Positions 34,960 through 44,075 of a stretch of DNA of 64,000 nucleotides are shown piece after piece. Below the pieces are notes generated by a model that did no database searches, was not told the DNA's origin, and worked only from the letters and a program-made list of their open reading frames with translations. Position 1 is the stretch's first letter; the number at the start of each line of letters is the position of its first letter. The position numbers and the translations under genes were made by a program. This DNA is from Kutzneria sp. CA-103260 (lineage in GTDB: Bacteria; Actinomycetota; Actinomycetes; Mycobacteriales; Pseudonocardiaceae): the NCBI RefSeq assembly GCF_018263855.1, contig NZ_CP073318.1, positions 4,836,001 through 4,900,000 of the forward strand, in the 5' to 3' direction.

Positions 34960-35520
34960 TCAGGCCCGGTCCGCAACCGCTTCCAACCGGGCCACGTGCG
35001 CCCGCCACCCGGTCTCGTCCCGCGGCGGCAGGAAGTCGTTGCCCCGGCTGTGGCCGGCGGCCCCGTCGATCAGCTCCCGCACGATGTCGGCGTGCCCGAG
35101 GTGCCGCTGCGTCTCGGCGACCACGTGGGCCAGCACCCGGTGCAGGGTCACCTTCGGCTCCGGCCACCACACCGCCGTGCCCGGGGCGTCCAGGTCCAGC
35201 GCCTCGATGGTGGCGTCGGCGTGCCGAATGGCGGCCCGATACGCCCCCACGATGTAGTCGCGGGACTCGTCGTCCGCCGCCCACATGTCGATGTTCGGCT
35301 CCAGGCCCTGCCGCAGCCACGGCACCGGGTTCTCCGGGTGCCGGTCGAACACGATCCCGAAGTACAGCAGCTCCACCGTGGTGAGGTGCTTGACAAGCCC
35401 GAGCAGGTTCGTCCCGGTCGGCGTCAGCGGCCGCCGGATGTCACGTTCGCCCAGGTCATCGAGCTTCCACAGGATCGCCTCCCGGGCGTCCCGGAGGTAG
35501 CGGCGCAGGTCTTCCTTCAT
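34960..35520 (-). CDS. DinB-family (DUF664-type) protein
   Basis: 186 residues forming a four-helix-bundle DinB-like domain. Potential metal-binding His residues are in GLVKHLTTVELLYF and RVLAHVVAETQRHLGHADI, the usual pattern (H...HxxxH). Members are thiol S-transferases (bacillithiol/mycothiol-dependent) or have unknown function. ATG at 35520 has GAGGGG eight bases upstream. It is divergent from an ECF sigma gene. Confidence 0.87.
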   Translation of the reverse strand: MKEDLRRYLRDAREAILWKLDDLGERDIRRPLTPTGTNLLGLVKHLTTVELLYFGIVFDRHPENPVPWLRQGLEPNIDMWAADDESRDYIVGAYRAAIRHADATIEALDLDAPGTAVWWPEPKVTLHRVLAHVVAETQRHLGHADIVRELIDGAAGHSRGNDFLPPRDETGWRAHVARLEAVADRA

Positions 35521-35586
35521 GTCCAAATCCCCTCGCGGTTGCGCGTACAGAGGTGAGACCGGCCGCCTCCGGCAGAATCATCGGCT

Positions 35587-36534
35587 GTGAGCGAGATTTC
35601 TTCATCCGAGTTCGACCTGGCGGCAGCCCGGGCGGGGGATGACGCCGCGTTCACCCGACTCGTCAAGCCGCTGCACGGCGAGTTGCACGCCCACTGCTAC
35701 CGCATGCTCGGCTCCGCCCACGACGCCGACGACGCCTTGCAGGACGCACTGCTGCGCGCCTGGCGGGGGCTGAGCGGCTTCGAGGGCCGCAGCTCGCTGC
35801 GCTCGTGGCTGTACACGGTCGCCACGCGCACGTGCCTCGACCTCGCCGAAGGCCGGGCCCGGCGGGCGCTGCCGATGGACTACGGCGAGGACACCGCCTG
35901 GCTGGGGCCGTATCCGGACGCCCGGTACGAGCAGCGGGAGGCCGTGGAACTGGCGTTCGTCGCCGCGTTGCAGCACCTGCCCGGCAACCAGCGGGCCGCG
36001 CTGCTGCTGTTCGACGTGCTCGGCTTCTCGGCGGCGGAGATCGCCGAGGTGATGGCCACCTCGACCGCGTCGGTGAACAGCGCGCTGCAACGGGCTCGGG
36101 CGATCGTGTCCGACCGAATACCGGAGATCGACCAGCAGCAGACCCTGCGCAAGATCGGCGACGCCCGCGTGCGGGAGATCGTCGCCGCCTACGCCGGGGC
36201 GCTGGAACGCGGCGACGCCGACGCGTTGCTGGCGCTGGTGACCGAGGACGTCACGTGGTCGATGCCGCCGATGACCGAGTGGTACGCGGGCGTGGGGCCG
36301 GTGCTGGACTTCGCCGCGCGGGTGCCGCTCAGCTCGTGCGGCAGCTGGCGGCACGTGCCGGTGACCGCCAACGGCCAGCCCGCGGTGGCGTTCTACCTGC
36401 GCCGCGACGACGACGGCCCGCACCGGGCCTGGTCGATCACAGTGTTGACGCTGCGGGACGACCGGATCGCGGCACTGACCTCCTTCCTGGGCGGCGAGCA
36501 CTTCGCGCGGTTCGATCTCCCCGCCACCGCCTGA
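35587..36534 (+). CDS. ECF-type sigma factor with C-terminal SnoaL-like domain
   Basis: 315 residues. Sigma region 2 is HCYRMLGSAHDADDALQDAL (about 38-57) and region 4 the ALQHLPGNQRAALLLFDVLG / FSAAEIAEVMATSTASVNSA helices (about 123-162). The last 120 residues (VREIVAAYAGALERGDADAL onward) are an NTF2/SnoaL-like domain, as in SigG/SigJ-type ECF factors, where it modulates activity in place of an anti-sigma factor. No anti-sigma gene is adjacent. The PBP-like gene starts 74 bases downstream and may be its target or co-transcribed. Confidence 0.9.
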   Translation: MSEISSSEFDLAAARAGDDAAFTRLVKPLHGELHAHCYRMLGSAHDADDALQDALLRAWRGLSGFEGRSSLRSWLYTVATRTCLDLAEGRARRALPMDYGEDTAWLGPYPDARYEQREAVELAFVAALQHLPGNQRAALLLFDVLGFSAAEIAEVMATSTASVNSALQRARAIVSDRIPEIDQQQTLRKIGDARVREIVAAYAGALERGDADALLALVTEDVTWSMPPMTEWYAGVGPVLDFAARVPLSSCGSWRHVPVTANGQPAVAFYLRRDDDGPHRAWSITVLTLRDDRIAALTSFLGGEHFARFDLPATA

Positions 36535-36608
36535 CGTGGTCCTTACCGCCAACTGATAGACATGACGCTCCGATGGCTGATGGGCCGATCACAAGGGGGA
36601 ACGACAGC

Positions 36609-38402
36609 GTGAACGAGGAAGCCACGCATCCCGACATCAACTGGCGGCGCGTGCGCCGGTTCGGGTACGTGGTGGCGGCCGTGGTCGTCGGGCTGCCGCT
36701 GATCGCGTTCGGCATTACCTACGCGATGGTCACCACGCCCGACCCGAAGGCGGTCACCGACCAGCAGCAGACCGTCACGCTGTACTACGCCGACGGCTCG
36801 GTGATGACCACCATCGGCCCGGCCAGCGGCGGCTACCGCACCGTGGTCAGGATCGACCAGATCCCCCAGGTCGTGCAGCACGCCGTCGAGGCGGCCGAGG
36901 ACGAGAGCTTCGAGACCAACATCGGCCTGGGCGGCATCACCACCCAGTTCGTGCGGCTGGCCACCGGCGTCGACGCCCAGTCGCTGCCCGACCAGTGGCT
37001 GCGGCTGGTGCGGGCGGTCAAGCTCGGCCACCAGCAGCCCAAGGACGACATCCTGGCCGGCTACCTCAACCTGGTCTACCTGGGCCGCGGCGCGTACGGC
37101 ATCCAGGCCGGGGCGCAGGCCTACTTCGGCAAGAACGTCGCCGACCTCAACGCCTCCGAGGCCGCGTTCCTGGCCGGCTGCATCGACCAGCCGGCCAAGA
37201 ACGAGGACGACACCTGGACCAAGCAGCAGTGGTCACACGTGCTGAACCGGATGGTCGCCAACAACTGGCTCACGCAGAGCGACCGCGACCGCTACCCCGC
37301 GCCGCCCAAGACGATCGCCCCGGTCACCGGCTCGCTGCCGCCGGCGCGGTCGTTCATCGCGAAGCAGGTGCTGGCCGAGGCCGGGCTGTTCGGGCTGAGC
37401 CAGGACGCGCTGCGGCACGCCGGCGCCCAGATCCACACCACCATCGACGCCAAGGCCCAGGGCATGGCCGAGGCCGCCGCCCAATCGCTCAAGTCGGCCG
37501 ACCCGGACGTCGGCGACGCGCTCGTGTCGATCGACCCGACCACCGGGGCCATCCTGTCCTGGTTCGGCGGCGGCGACGCCGCCCAGCCCATCGACACCGC
37601 CGACAACGCCGCCCAGCCCGGTCCGGTCTTCCAGCCGCTGGTGCTGCTGGGCGCCGTGCGGGCCAATCCGCAGATCACGCTGGCCTCGCAGTACAACGGC
37701 ACCAGCCCGCAGACCATCGGCGGCACGCAGGTGAAGAACTTCAGCGGCGCCGACTGCGGCCCCCAGTGCACCGTCGGCGACGCCATGAAGAACAACACCA
37801 ACACCGTCTTCTACAAGATGACCGACGACATCGGGCCCATGAACGTGGCCAAGGCGGCCTTCGAGGCCGGCGTGTCCCAGACCCAGGTCATCGGCGGCAA
37901 GGCCGGGCCGTCGCTGCGGTCCAGCGACAACCAGACCACCGACAGCATCGCCATGGGGTCCTACCCGGTGCGCCCCAGGGACATGGCGCAGGCGTACGCC
38001 ACCCTCGCGGCCAACGGCAAGTACAAGCCCGCGCACTTCATCACCGGCATCGCGTCCGCCACCGGCAACCCGATGTACGACGCGGACGCCAACCCGAAGC
38101 TGATACCCAACCAGGTGTTCGACCCGGCCCAGGCCCAGCTGGTCACCCAGTCCATGCTCACCGGCCCCGGGCTGGACGGCGGCCGCCCGGTCGCGGCCAA
38201 GGCCGGCGCCACCGAGTTCCTCGACACCCCGAACAACTCCGACGCCTGGACCGTGGGCTACACGCCCCAGGTCGTCACCGCGGTCTGGGTCGGCCACCGC
38301 AAGGACCTCGCCCCCATGCAGGAGGGCGTGGACGTGCCGACCGGGATCTGGCAGCGGTACATGAACGCCTACCTCCAGGGCAAGCCGGCCAGCCAGTTCT
38401 AG
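36609..38402 (+). CDS. Class A penicillin-binding-protein homologue with all transpeptidase motifs replaced
   Basis: 597 residues: cytoplasmic N-tail, one membrane helix (about 16-38), a shortened GT51-like domain (EDESF at 97-101, YLNLVYLGRGAYGIQAGAQA) and a transpeptidase-like domain ending in SDAWTVGYTPQVVTAVWVG. The SxxK motif reads PVFQ (339-342), SxN reads NTN (396-398) and KTG reads KAG (531-533). In GT51 the EDxxF glutamate stays, but the following segment, the GGSTITQQ motif and the RKxxE glutamate are altered or deleted. Fold kept, catalysis almost surely lost. GTG start follows AAGGGGGA; ATG at 36573 is an alternative. Confidence 0.88.
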   Translation: MNEEATHPDINWRRVRRFGYVVAAVVVGLPLIAFGITYAMVTTPDPKAVTDQQQTVTLYYADGSVMTTIGPASGGYRTVVRIDQIPQVVQHAVEAAEDESFETNIGLGGITTQFVRLATGVDAQSLPDQWLRLVRAVKLGHQQPKDDILAGYLNLVYLGRGAYGIQAGAQAYFGKNVADLNASEAAFLAGCIDQPAKNEDDTWTKQQWSHVLNRMVANNWLTQSDRDRYPAPPKTIAPVTGSLPPARSFIAKQVLAEAGLFGLSQDALRHAGAQIHTTIDAKAQGMAEAAAQSLKSADPDVGDALVSIDPTTGAILSWFGGGDAAQPIDTADNAAQPGPVFQPLVLLGAVRANPQITLASQYNGTSPQTIGGTQVKNFSGADCGPQCTVGDAMKNNTNTVFYKMTDDIGPMNVAKAAFEAGVSQTQVIGGKAGPSLRSSDNQTTDSIAMGSYPVRPRDMAQAYATLAANGKYKPAHFITGIASATGNPMYDADANPKLIPNQVFDPAQAQLVTQSMLTGPGLDGGRPVAAKAGATEFLDTPNNSDAWTVGYTPQVVTAVWVGHRKDLAPMQEGVDVPTGIWQRYMNAYLQGKPASQF

Positions 38403-40553
38403 CTACCGCCACCAGGGGCGGTGTCGCTGCGCCGCCACCGCCCCGGCCGGCTCCACCAGCTCGGTCAGCCGCGGCGTCACGTGCCTGAGGTGCTCGCTCA
38501 CCCACAGCGCCGTCGGCAGGTCCGGCACCGCCGTCCCGTTCGGCAGGACCGGGTCCCGCAACTGCGGCGGGGCCAGCATCGGCACGTCGCCGTGGTCGGT
38601 GCGGTCCAGGCGGGACGCCAGGTGGTCGAACCAGGCCGCGACCTGGCCGGCGTGCTCGCCCAGCAGCAGCCGCAGCGGATCGGGCTCGCCCGGGGCGGCC
38701 GGCAGCCCGGCCAGGGAGTGCGCCGTGAGCCGGGCCCGCAGCGCCCCGGCCACCAGCCGCCACAGGTACTCCTTCGGCACCCGCTTGGTGCCCTGCTCGG
38801 CCAGGAAGCCGCGCAGCGCCTCGTCCAGCCGGATGCCGGCGGCGATGGCCGAGGACGCGACCGGGGCGTCGGGCCGCAGGCCGAGCGCCCAGTGCGCGGA
38901 GTCGGACAGGTAGCGGCCGCCGGTACGGAAGGCGTCGGCGAGGTCGTCGGCGACCAGCGAGCCGGCGCCACGCGGCCAGAACAGCACCCCGACCAGGAAG
39001 CTCACCGCACAGCCGATCGCCACGTCCTCGATCCGCACCACGCCGATCTGCCAGCCCGCCGGCACCAGCAGGTTGAACAGCACCGACACGACCACCGTGA
39101 ACGCGGCCTGCCCGGCCTCGAACGGCAGCACCCCCGGCGCGTACGCGGCGACCAGCACCGCCAGCGGCAGCGCCGTCCACAGCGCGGCGGTGCTGGAGCC
39201 GATCGCCAGCAACAGCGCCGCGCCGATGACAAAGCCGACCACCGTGCCGACCAACGCGCGGAGGGCTGTCGAACCGGTCGACGCGGCGTTGGTACGCAAG
39301 ACCGACAGCGTGCCGAGCACGACCCAGAAGCCGTGCTCCACGCCGGTCAGATCCGCCACCGCCACCGCGACCGCCAGGGCGATGGCACCCCGTGCGCTGT
39401 TGAGGAACCACACCGACCGCAGGCTGGCGTGTCGTGACACCGCGTTGGCGACGGTGGTCAGGCCGGCCAGGCGGCTCTCGCTCTGCGTGGGATCTGTGCC
39501 GTACCAACGCCTTCGGCCGTTGGACACGATCGCCGGGTCCGCCATGTGCGAGGCGATGAGGGCGTCCGCGAGGGCCGTGTGCGCGGCGACGGCCGCCGTG
39601 CGCGCGTGGAACGACAGGTGCACCGCCGCGCCGAAGTCCGCGCTGTCGCTACGCAACTGCCGCAGATGCTCCACGCTGTCGGCGAGGCTGCGCTCCAGGC
39701 AGTCCAGCTCCGGCTTGGTCGGCTCGCCCTCCAGCACCGCCGCGACGTCCCGTAGCACCGTCGCCGTGTCGGTCAGCAGACGGCGCTCCACCTCGTCGAT
39801 GCGCGTGAGGTCGTCGTACTCGTGCAGGCTGTCGCAGATCACCGACGTGCACCACTCCAGCAGACCCACGAGGCTGTCCAGCGCCTGGTCGGCCGCCGCG
39901 AGCCCGGTCGGCCGGTACGGCGTCGCCGTGAACGTGGTCAGCAGGTTGTGCTTGCAGTCCAGGGCGTGCTGGCGGTACTTCGGGTCGCGGTCGCCCTGCA
40001 ACGCCGCCGCCAGCAGATCCGCCAGCGCGCGGGCGTTCTTCGCCACCGCCCGGCGCAGCTCCGTGCCCGGCGGCTTCGGCGACAGCAGCAGGACCGCGAT
40101 CGTCCCCACCACCGACGCCAGCCACCAGCCTGCAAGCCGGTCCGGCACCATGTCCATGGTTCCCGGCGACGCCGCCGGCAGCACGTAGGCCAGCAGCGCC
40201 GCGGTCGTTCCCGACGCCGCGTTCGGCCCGCCCACGCCCGCGAACAGCACGACGAACACCACCGGCAGCGTCACCAGCGTCGCCAGCACCACCGACGTGT
40301 TCACCGCCGTGCCGATCACCAGCAGCACGCTGCCGGCCACCGCCAGGCCCAGGTGGGCCACCGCCTTGTCCCGCGCCCGGCCGCCGAACGACGCCAGCAC
40401 CAGCGTCGCGAACCCGCCGAACGCCGCGAACGTCGCCACCTGGAGGTTGCCGAGCACGGTGTAGCTGAACGCGAACAGGCCCGGCACCACCAGGGTCGCC
40501 CGCACCGCTCGCAGGGCGGCCGGGGTCGACCACAGCCGCTGCACGCTGGTCAT
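38403..40553 (-). CDS. FUSC/aromatic-acid-exporter-type membrane protein
   Basis: 716 residues with two homologous halves. Each begins with a bundle of about five to six membrane helices (first: ATLVVPGLFAFSYTVLGNLQ to VVGTIAVLLL; second: NSARGAIALAVAVAVADLTG to GCAVSFLVGVLFWP) followed by a long soluble helical domain. This is the FUSC (YccS/AaeB-like) architecture used for efflux of aromatic acids and similar compounds. A TetR gene lies 38 bases upstream on the same strand and probably controls it. The stop abuts the PBP-like gene stop with no spacer. Confidence 0.85.
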   Translation of the reverse strand: MTSVQRLWSTPAALRAVRATLVVPGLFAFSYTVLGNLQVATFAAFGGFATLVLASFGGRARDKAVAHLGLAVAGSVLLVIGTAVNTSVVLATLVTLPVVFVVLFAGVGGPNAASGTTAALLAYVLPAASPGTMDMVPDRLAGWWLASVVGTIAVLLLSPKPPGTELRRAVAKNARALADLLAAALQGDRDPKYRQHALDCKHNLLTTFTATPYRPTGLAAADQALDSLVGLLEWCTSVICDSLHEYDDLTRIDEVERRLLTDTATVLRDVAAVLEGEPTKPELDCLERSLADSVEHLRQLRSDSADFGAAVHLSFHARTAAVAAHTALADALIASHMADPAIVSNGRRRWYGTDPTQSESRLAGLTTVANAVSRHASLRSVWFLNSARGAIALAVAVAVADLTGVEHGFWVVLGTLSVLRTNAASTGSTALRALVGTVVGFVIGAALLLAIGSSTAALWTALPLAVLVAAYAPGVLPFEAGQAAFTVVVSVLFNLLVPAGWQIGVVRIEDVAIGCAVSFLVGVLFWPRGAGSLVADDLADAFRTGGRYLSDSAHWALGLRPDAPVASSAIAAGIRLDEALRGFLAEQGTKRVPKEYLWRLVAGALRARLTAHSLAGLPAAPGEPDPLRLLLGEHAGQVAAWFDHLASRLDRTDHGDVPMLAPPQLRDPVLPNGTAVPDLPTALWVSEHLRHVTPRLTELVEPAGAVAAQRHRPWWR

Positions 40554-40591
40554 CGGCCGAGCATATTTGCGGTCCCGGGCGGAGGGAACGG

Positions 40592-41251
40592 TCAGTCCAT
40601 GCCGAACGGCCCGCCGGCCGACAGGCCGTCCGGATCGTCACCCACCAGCGGTGGCAGCGGCCCGGTCGGCTCGCTGCGCAGCAGGTCGGCCAGCAGCGCC
40701 AGGTAGCGCCGCCAGCCGCCGCTCTCGTCGTACTGGATGGTGCCGACGACCATGGACAGCAGCTTCGGCAGGTCGGCGGCGGTCAGATCCTGGCGTACCG
40801 CTCCTTGCTCCTGTCCACGGGCCAGCAGTGGGGCCAAGCGGTGGAAAAACCCCCGGGCCAGGCCGTCGGTCGCGGCCGGGAGGCGGCGGGTGGTGGCGAC
40901 GACCCGGATGTGCTGGGCCCGGATCTCCAGGGCCGCCTCCAGGGCCCGGAGCAGGCCGCGCAGCGCGTCCGGATCGGCGTCCGCCTCGTCCAGGACGGGG
41001 AGCACGTGCTCGGTGTACCGCTCGCGGACCACCGCCGCGACCAGGTCGTCCTTGCTCGGGTAGTGCCGGTACAGGGTGGCCGGGCCGACGCCCGCGCGGC
41101 GGGCGATCTCCTCCAGCGACACGTCGTGCCGGCCGGCCGCGAACAGGTCTTCGGCCACCGCCAGGATGCGCTGGGCGTTGCGCCGGGCATCGGTGCGGGG
41201 AGCCCGCTGACCTGCGGATTCGCGTGACGACGGCACGCCCGATATTAGCAC
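40592..41251 (-). CDS. TetR-family regulator of the FUSC transporter and/or P450
   Basis: 219 residues. HTH: NAQRILAVAEDLFAAGRHDV, then SLEEIARRAGVGPATLYRHY and PSKDDLVAAVV, typical of TetR; helical C-domain. A GTG at 41236 (MPSSRESAGQ) is an equally possible start. It is divergent from a cytochrome P450 with about 66 bases between and upstream of the FUSC transporter, so it may control both, linking oxidation and efflux of one compound. Confidence 0.87.
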   Translation of the reverse strand: MLISGVPSSRESAGQRAPRTDARRNAQRILAVAEDLFAAGRHDVSLEEIARRAGVGPATLYRHYPSKDDLVAAVVRERYTEHVLPVLDEADADPDALRGLLRALEAALEIRAQHIRVVATTRRLPAATDGLARGFFHRLAPLLARGQEQGAVRQDLTAADLPKLLSMVVGTIQYDESGGWRRYLALLADLLRSEPTGPLPPLVGDDPDGLSAGGPFGMD

Positions 41252-41317
41252 TGATAGTTCGCTCTCACTTTTGCTAGGCTTATCCGAGAGTCCACTACCA
41301 GTTGTTAGGGGGCGCCC

Positions 41318-42469
41318 ATGACCACTCCCCTGGAGATGACCCGCGACCGCTTCGACCCCTCCCCCGAGTTACGCGCGCTGGCCGCCCAGCCCGGGCTGCC
41401 GCGCATCACCTCCCTGTTCGGTCCGGCCCGGATCGCCGTGCGGCACGAGGACGTGCGGGCCGTGTACGGCAACTCCGTCGAGTTCAGCAACGGCGCCCAG
41501 TCCCGTCTGGAGGGCACCGAGAACGTCGGCTTCCTGCTCGGCTACGACCCGCCCGCGCACACCCGGCTGCGGCGGATGCTCACCCCCGAGTTCACCCTGC
41601 GCCGCATGCGGGCCATGCGCCCCCGCATCGAGGAGATCGTCGACGCCGCCCTGAATGCCATGGCCGAGGCCGGTCCCGGCGTCGACCTCGTCGCCGGGTT
41701 CGCGCTTCCCGTGCCCTCACTGGTGATCTGCGAGCTGCTGGGCGTGCCGTACGAGGACCGGGCCACGTTCCAGAGCCTCACCCACCGCCAACTCGACTTC
41801 GCCGTGCCCCTGGAGGAGCGGACCCGCGCCGGCGAGGAGATGGGCCAGTACCTGGCCGGCCTCGTCCAACGGCACCTCCGCGCCCCCGGCGAGGACCTCA
41901 TCGGCACCCTCATCACCCTGCACGGCAACGATCTCTCGTTCGAGGAGCTCCTCGGCCTGGCCAGCATGCTGCTCATCGCCGGGCACGAGACCACGTCCAA
42001 CATGCTCGGCCTCGGTTCCCTGCTGCTGCTGGAAAATCCCGCCCAGCTGGCCCTTCTGCGCGACGACCCCACCCTCGTCGACGACGCCGTCGAGGAGCTG
42101 CTGCGCTATCTCTCCGTCGTCCACTTCGGACTCCCCCGCGAGGTCGTCACCCGCGTCACCGTCGCCGGCGACCGTCTCGATGTCGGCGAACTGGTCCTGT
42201 GCCTCATCATGCTCGCCAACCGCGACCCCGCCCTGCTCCCCGACGCCGACCGCCTCGACATCACCCGCAAGCCGTCGCCCCACGTCGCCTTCGGCCACGG
42301 CATCCACCACTGCGTCGGCGCACCGCTCGCCCGCCTGGAGATGACCATCGCCTTCCCGGCTCTGCTGCGCCGCTTCCCCACCCTGCGCCCCGCCGTATAC
42401 CCCGCCGACATCCAGTTCCGCACCACCACCCCCGTCTACGGCGTGCAGACCCTCCCCGTCGCCTGGTGA
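41318..42469 (+). CDS. Cytochrome P450
   Basis: 383 residues, a soluble class I bacterial P450. I-helix oxygen-activation motif LLIAGHETTSNML, K-helix EELLRYLS (ExxR), and haem-binding loop VAFGHGIHHCVGAPLARLE with Cys about 332 are intact. No ferredoxin or reductase gene adjoins. The sequence style (DPPAHTRLRRMLTPEFT) is like CYP105/107-type biosynthetic or xenobiotic P450s. Substrate unknown. ATG follows AGGGGG. Divergent from TetR. Confidence 0.93.
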   Translation: MTTPLEMTRDRFDPSPELRALAAQPGLPRITSLFGPARIAVRHEDVRAVYGNSVEFSNGAQSRLEGTENVGFLLGYDPPAHTRLRRMLTPEFTLRRMRAMRPRIEEIVDAALNAMAEAGPGVDLVAGFALPVPSLVICELLGVPYEDRATFQSLTHRQLDFAVPLEERTRAGEEMGQYLAGLVQRHLRAPGEDLIGTLITLHGNDLSFEELLGLASMLLIAGHETTSNMLGLGSLLLLENPAQLALLRDDPTLVDDAVEELLRYLSVVHFGLPREVVTRVTVAGDRLDVGELVLCLIMLANRDPALLPDADRLDITRKPSPHVAFGHGIHHCVGAPLARLEMTIAFPALLRRFPTLRPAVYPADIQFRTTTPVYGVQTLPVAW

Positions 42470-42477
42470 CGGGTGGC

Positions 42478-42509
42478 GCGGGCGCACCGCCGACGAGCGG
42501 TGCGCCCGC
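42478..42509. terminator. Bidirectional terminator between P450 and adenosine deaminase
   Basis: GCGGGCGCACCGC (42478-42490) pairs perfectly with 42497-42509 around CGACGA, between convergent stops. Confidence 0.85.
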
Positions 42510-42516
42510 CGAAGGG

Positions 42517-43521
42517 TTAGACGGCGGCTATCTCGGCATGCAAGGCGGACTTGCGTGCGGGCGGGAGGAAAGAGGCCTCCACGGCGTTGGCGGCGATGTG
42601 ACGCAGGTCCTCGGCGCCCAGGGTGAACGTCTCGGCGACGGCCAGGTACTCGCCCTCCAGGCTGGCGTTGAACATGGGCGGGTCGTCGGTGTTGAGGGTG
42701 ACGATGACCCCGGCGTCGAGCAGGCGGCGGACGGGATGTGCGGCCATCGTCGGGACCTGCTGGGTGCGGAGGTTGGAGGTGGGACAGACCTCCAGCGGGA
42801 TGCGGTGTTCGGCGAGATGGGCCAGGAGCAGGGGATCGGCGGCGCTGCTGGTGCCGTGGCCGATACGTTCGGCGGCGAGGTCACGGACCGCGGACCAGAC
42901 GGTCTCAGGCCCGGAGGTCTCGCCGGCGTGGGGAACGCTGTGCAGCCCAGCTTCCCGTGCCGCGGCGAAAAACGGCGCGAACTGGGCTCTGGGCACGCCG
43001 AGTTCGGGGCCGCCGAGACCGAAGCTGACGAGGCCGTCGGGACGGGCCAGAGCGAAAGCGAGGGTTTCCTGGGCGGCGACGAGGCCCTTCTCGCCGGGGA
43101 TGTCGAAGCACCAGGCCAGGTCGACGCCCCGGCGGGCGGCCTCGGCCCGGCCGGTGGCGAGGCCGGCGAACAGTTCGTCGGCGGGCAGGCCGTCCACGAC
43201 GTGGTTGTGCGGGGTGACGGTGACCTCGGCGTAGCGGGCGTTCTGCCGGGCCAGTTCATCGGCCAGGCCGACCACCAGGGTCTCGATGTCGTGCCGGTCG
43301 GTCAGCAGGGACTGAACGGCCCAGTACACCTTGAGGAAGTGCGGGAAGTCGCGGAACGTGAAGAAGTCTCGAAGCTCCGCGCGGTCGGTCGGCACGCCGG
43401 CCTGCGGATGCCGACGGGCCAGGGCGAGCACGGTGTCGACGCCGGCGGAGCCGACGAGGTGGACGTGCAGCTCGACCTTGGGCAGGGCATGGATGAACGA
43501 ACGCAGGCTGTCGCCGGGCAT
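42517..43521 (-). CDS. add: Adenosine deaminase
   Basis: 334 residues of the metal-dependent amidohydrolase TIM barrel that deaminates adenosine (or deoxyadenosine) to inosine in purine salvage. Zinc ligands and catalytic residues: KVELHVHLVG (HxH near residue 19), SVPHAGETSG (His-Gly-Glu), RIGHGTSS, and LNTDDPPMF with the adjacent aspartates. Length fits bacterial Add. Related aminodeoxyfutalosine deaminases cannot be entirely excluded. Confidence 0.92.
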   Translation of the reverse strand: MPGDSLRSFIHALPKVELHVHLVGSAGVDTVLALARRHPQAGVPTDRAELRDFFTFRDFPHFLKVYWAVQSLLTDRHDIETLVVGLADELARQNARYAEVTVTPHNHVVDGLPADELFAGLATGRAEAARRGVDLAWCFDIPGEKGLVAAQETLAFALARPDGLVSFGLGGPELGVPRAQFAPFFAAAREAGLHSVPHAGETSGPETVWSAVRDLAAERIGHGTSSAADPLLLAHLAEHRIPLEVCPTSNLRTQQVPTMAAHPVRRLLDAGVIVTLNTDDPPMFNASLEGEYLAVAETFTLGAEDLRHIAANAVEASFLPPARKSALHAEIAAV

Positions 43522-43576
43522 AGTTGTGGGCTCCCTGAGGGAAAAACGGATGTGCGGACGGAGAGAACGGGGCGAC

Positions 43577-43639
43577 TCAGGGAGCGAGGTCGCCGCGTTC
43601 CGTGTCAGCGCCGTAGAGCGGCAGCTTGAAGTCCGTCAC
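43577..43639 (-). CDS. Possible 20-codon leader peptide upstream of add
   Basis: A GTG-initiated frame reading MTDFKLPLYGADTERGDLAP then stop, 55 bases before the add start, in the otherwise empty 233-base gap between add and the next gene. The ribosome site is weak. Composition looks protein-like, but nothing beyond that supports translation. The rest of the gap shows no other gene. Confidence 0.25.
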   Translation of the reverse strand: MTDFKLPLYGADTERGDLAP

Positions 43640-43754
43640 GCCACCGACCGTAGCGGACGGCGGCGGACTGCGTCAGGGGATTCCGCTGATCGGACCGGCG
43701 CGGCCGATGTGGCGGAAGTCGACATTCGGTTGCTGGAGAGCGGGACTCGCGAGG

Positions 43755-44075
43755 TCAGGCGGGCTTGAGTTCGGCCATCTCGGACCAGCCGTCCTGGGGG
43801 ATGGTGACGTTGATGATCTGCGGCGTGGTGGCGATGGCCTTGGGGAACGCCGCCATGGCCTGCTTGAAGTGGTCGGAGGTGACGTGGGCCTCGGCGGCGT
43901 CGTCCTGGAAGCCCTCGGTGAGCACGAAGACGTTGGGGTCGTCGACGCTGCGGGCCCAGTCGAAGAAGACGTTGCCGGGCTCGGCCCGCGTCGCTGCGGT
44001 GAAGTCGGCGGTGAGGTCGAGCCAGCTGTCGGCGACCTCGGGGCGGACGGTGAACTTGACCACGATGAAGATCAA
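43755..44075 (-). CDS. Antibiotic-biosynthesis-monooxygenase (ABM) domain protein, putative quinol monooxygenase
   Basis: 106 residues of ferredoxin-like ABM fold: IVVKFTVRPEVADSWLDLTA, then EPGNVFFDWARSVDDPNVFV and TEGFQDDAAEAHVTSDHFKQ, the YgiN/LsrG-type pattern. Enzymes of this type oxidise quinols or aldehydes without cofactors, but many members are uncharacterised. The TTG start is supported by AGGAGG seven bases upstream and overlaps the preceding stop (TTGA). Last gene of the NRAMP operon. Confidence 0.82.
   Translation of the reverse strand: MIFIVVKFTVRPEVADSWLDLTADFTAATRAEPGNVFFDWARSVDDPNVFVLTEGFQDDAAEAHVTSDHFKQAMAAFPKAIATTPQIINVTIPQDGWSEMAELKPA

Noticed and set aside
35805..36608. 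A long upstream extension of the PBP-like gene through the sigma factor region
   Set aside because: The extension is out-of-frame shadow of the sigma gene; a ribosome site and GTG at 36609 followed by a membrane anchor fit a PBP.
41302..43629. A 775-codon plus-strand frame spanning P450 and add
   Set aside because: It is an alternate frame of the P450 followed by antisense of add; no domain is recognisable.
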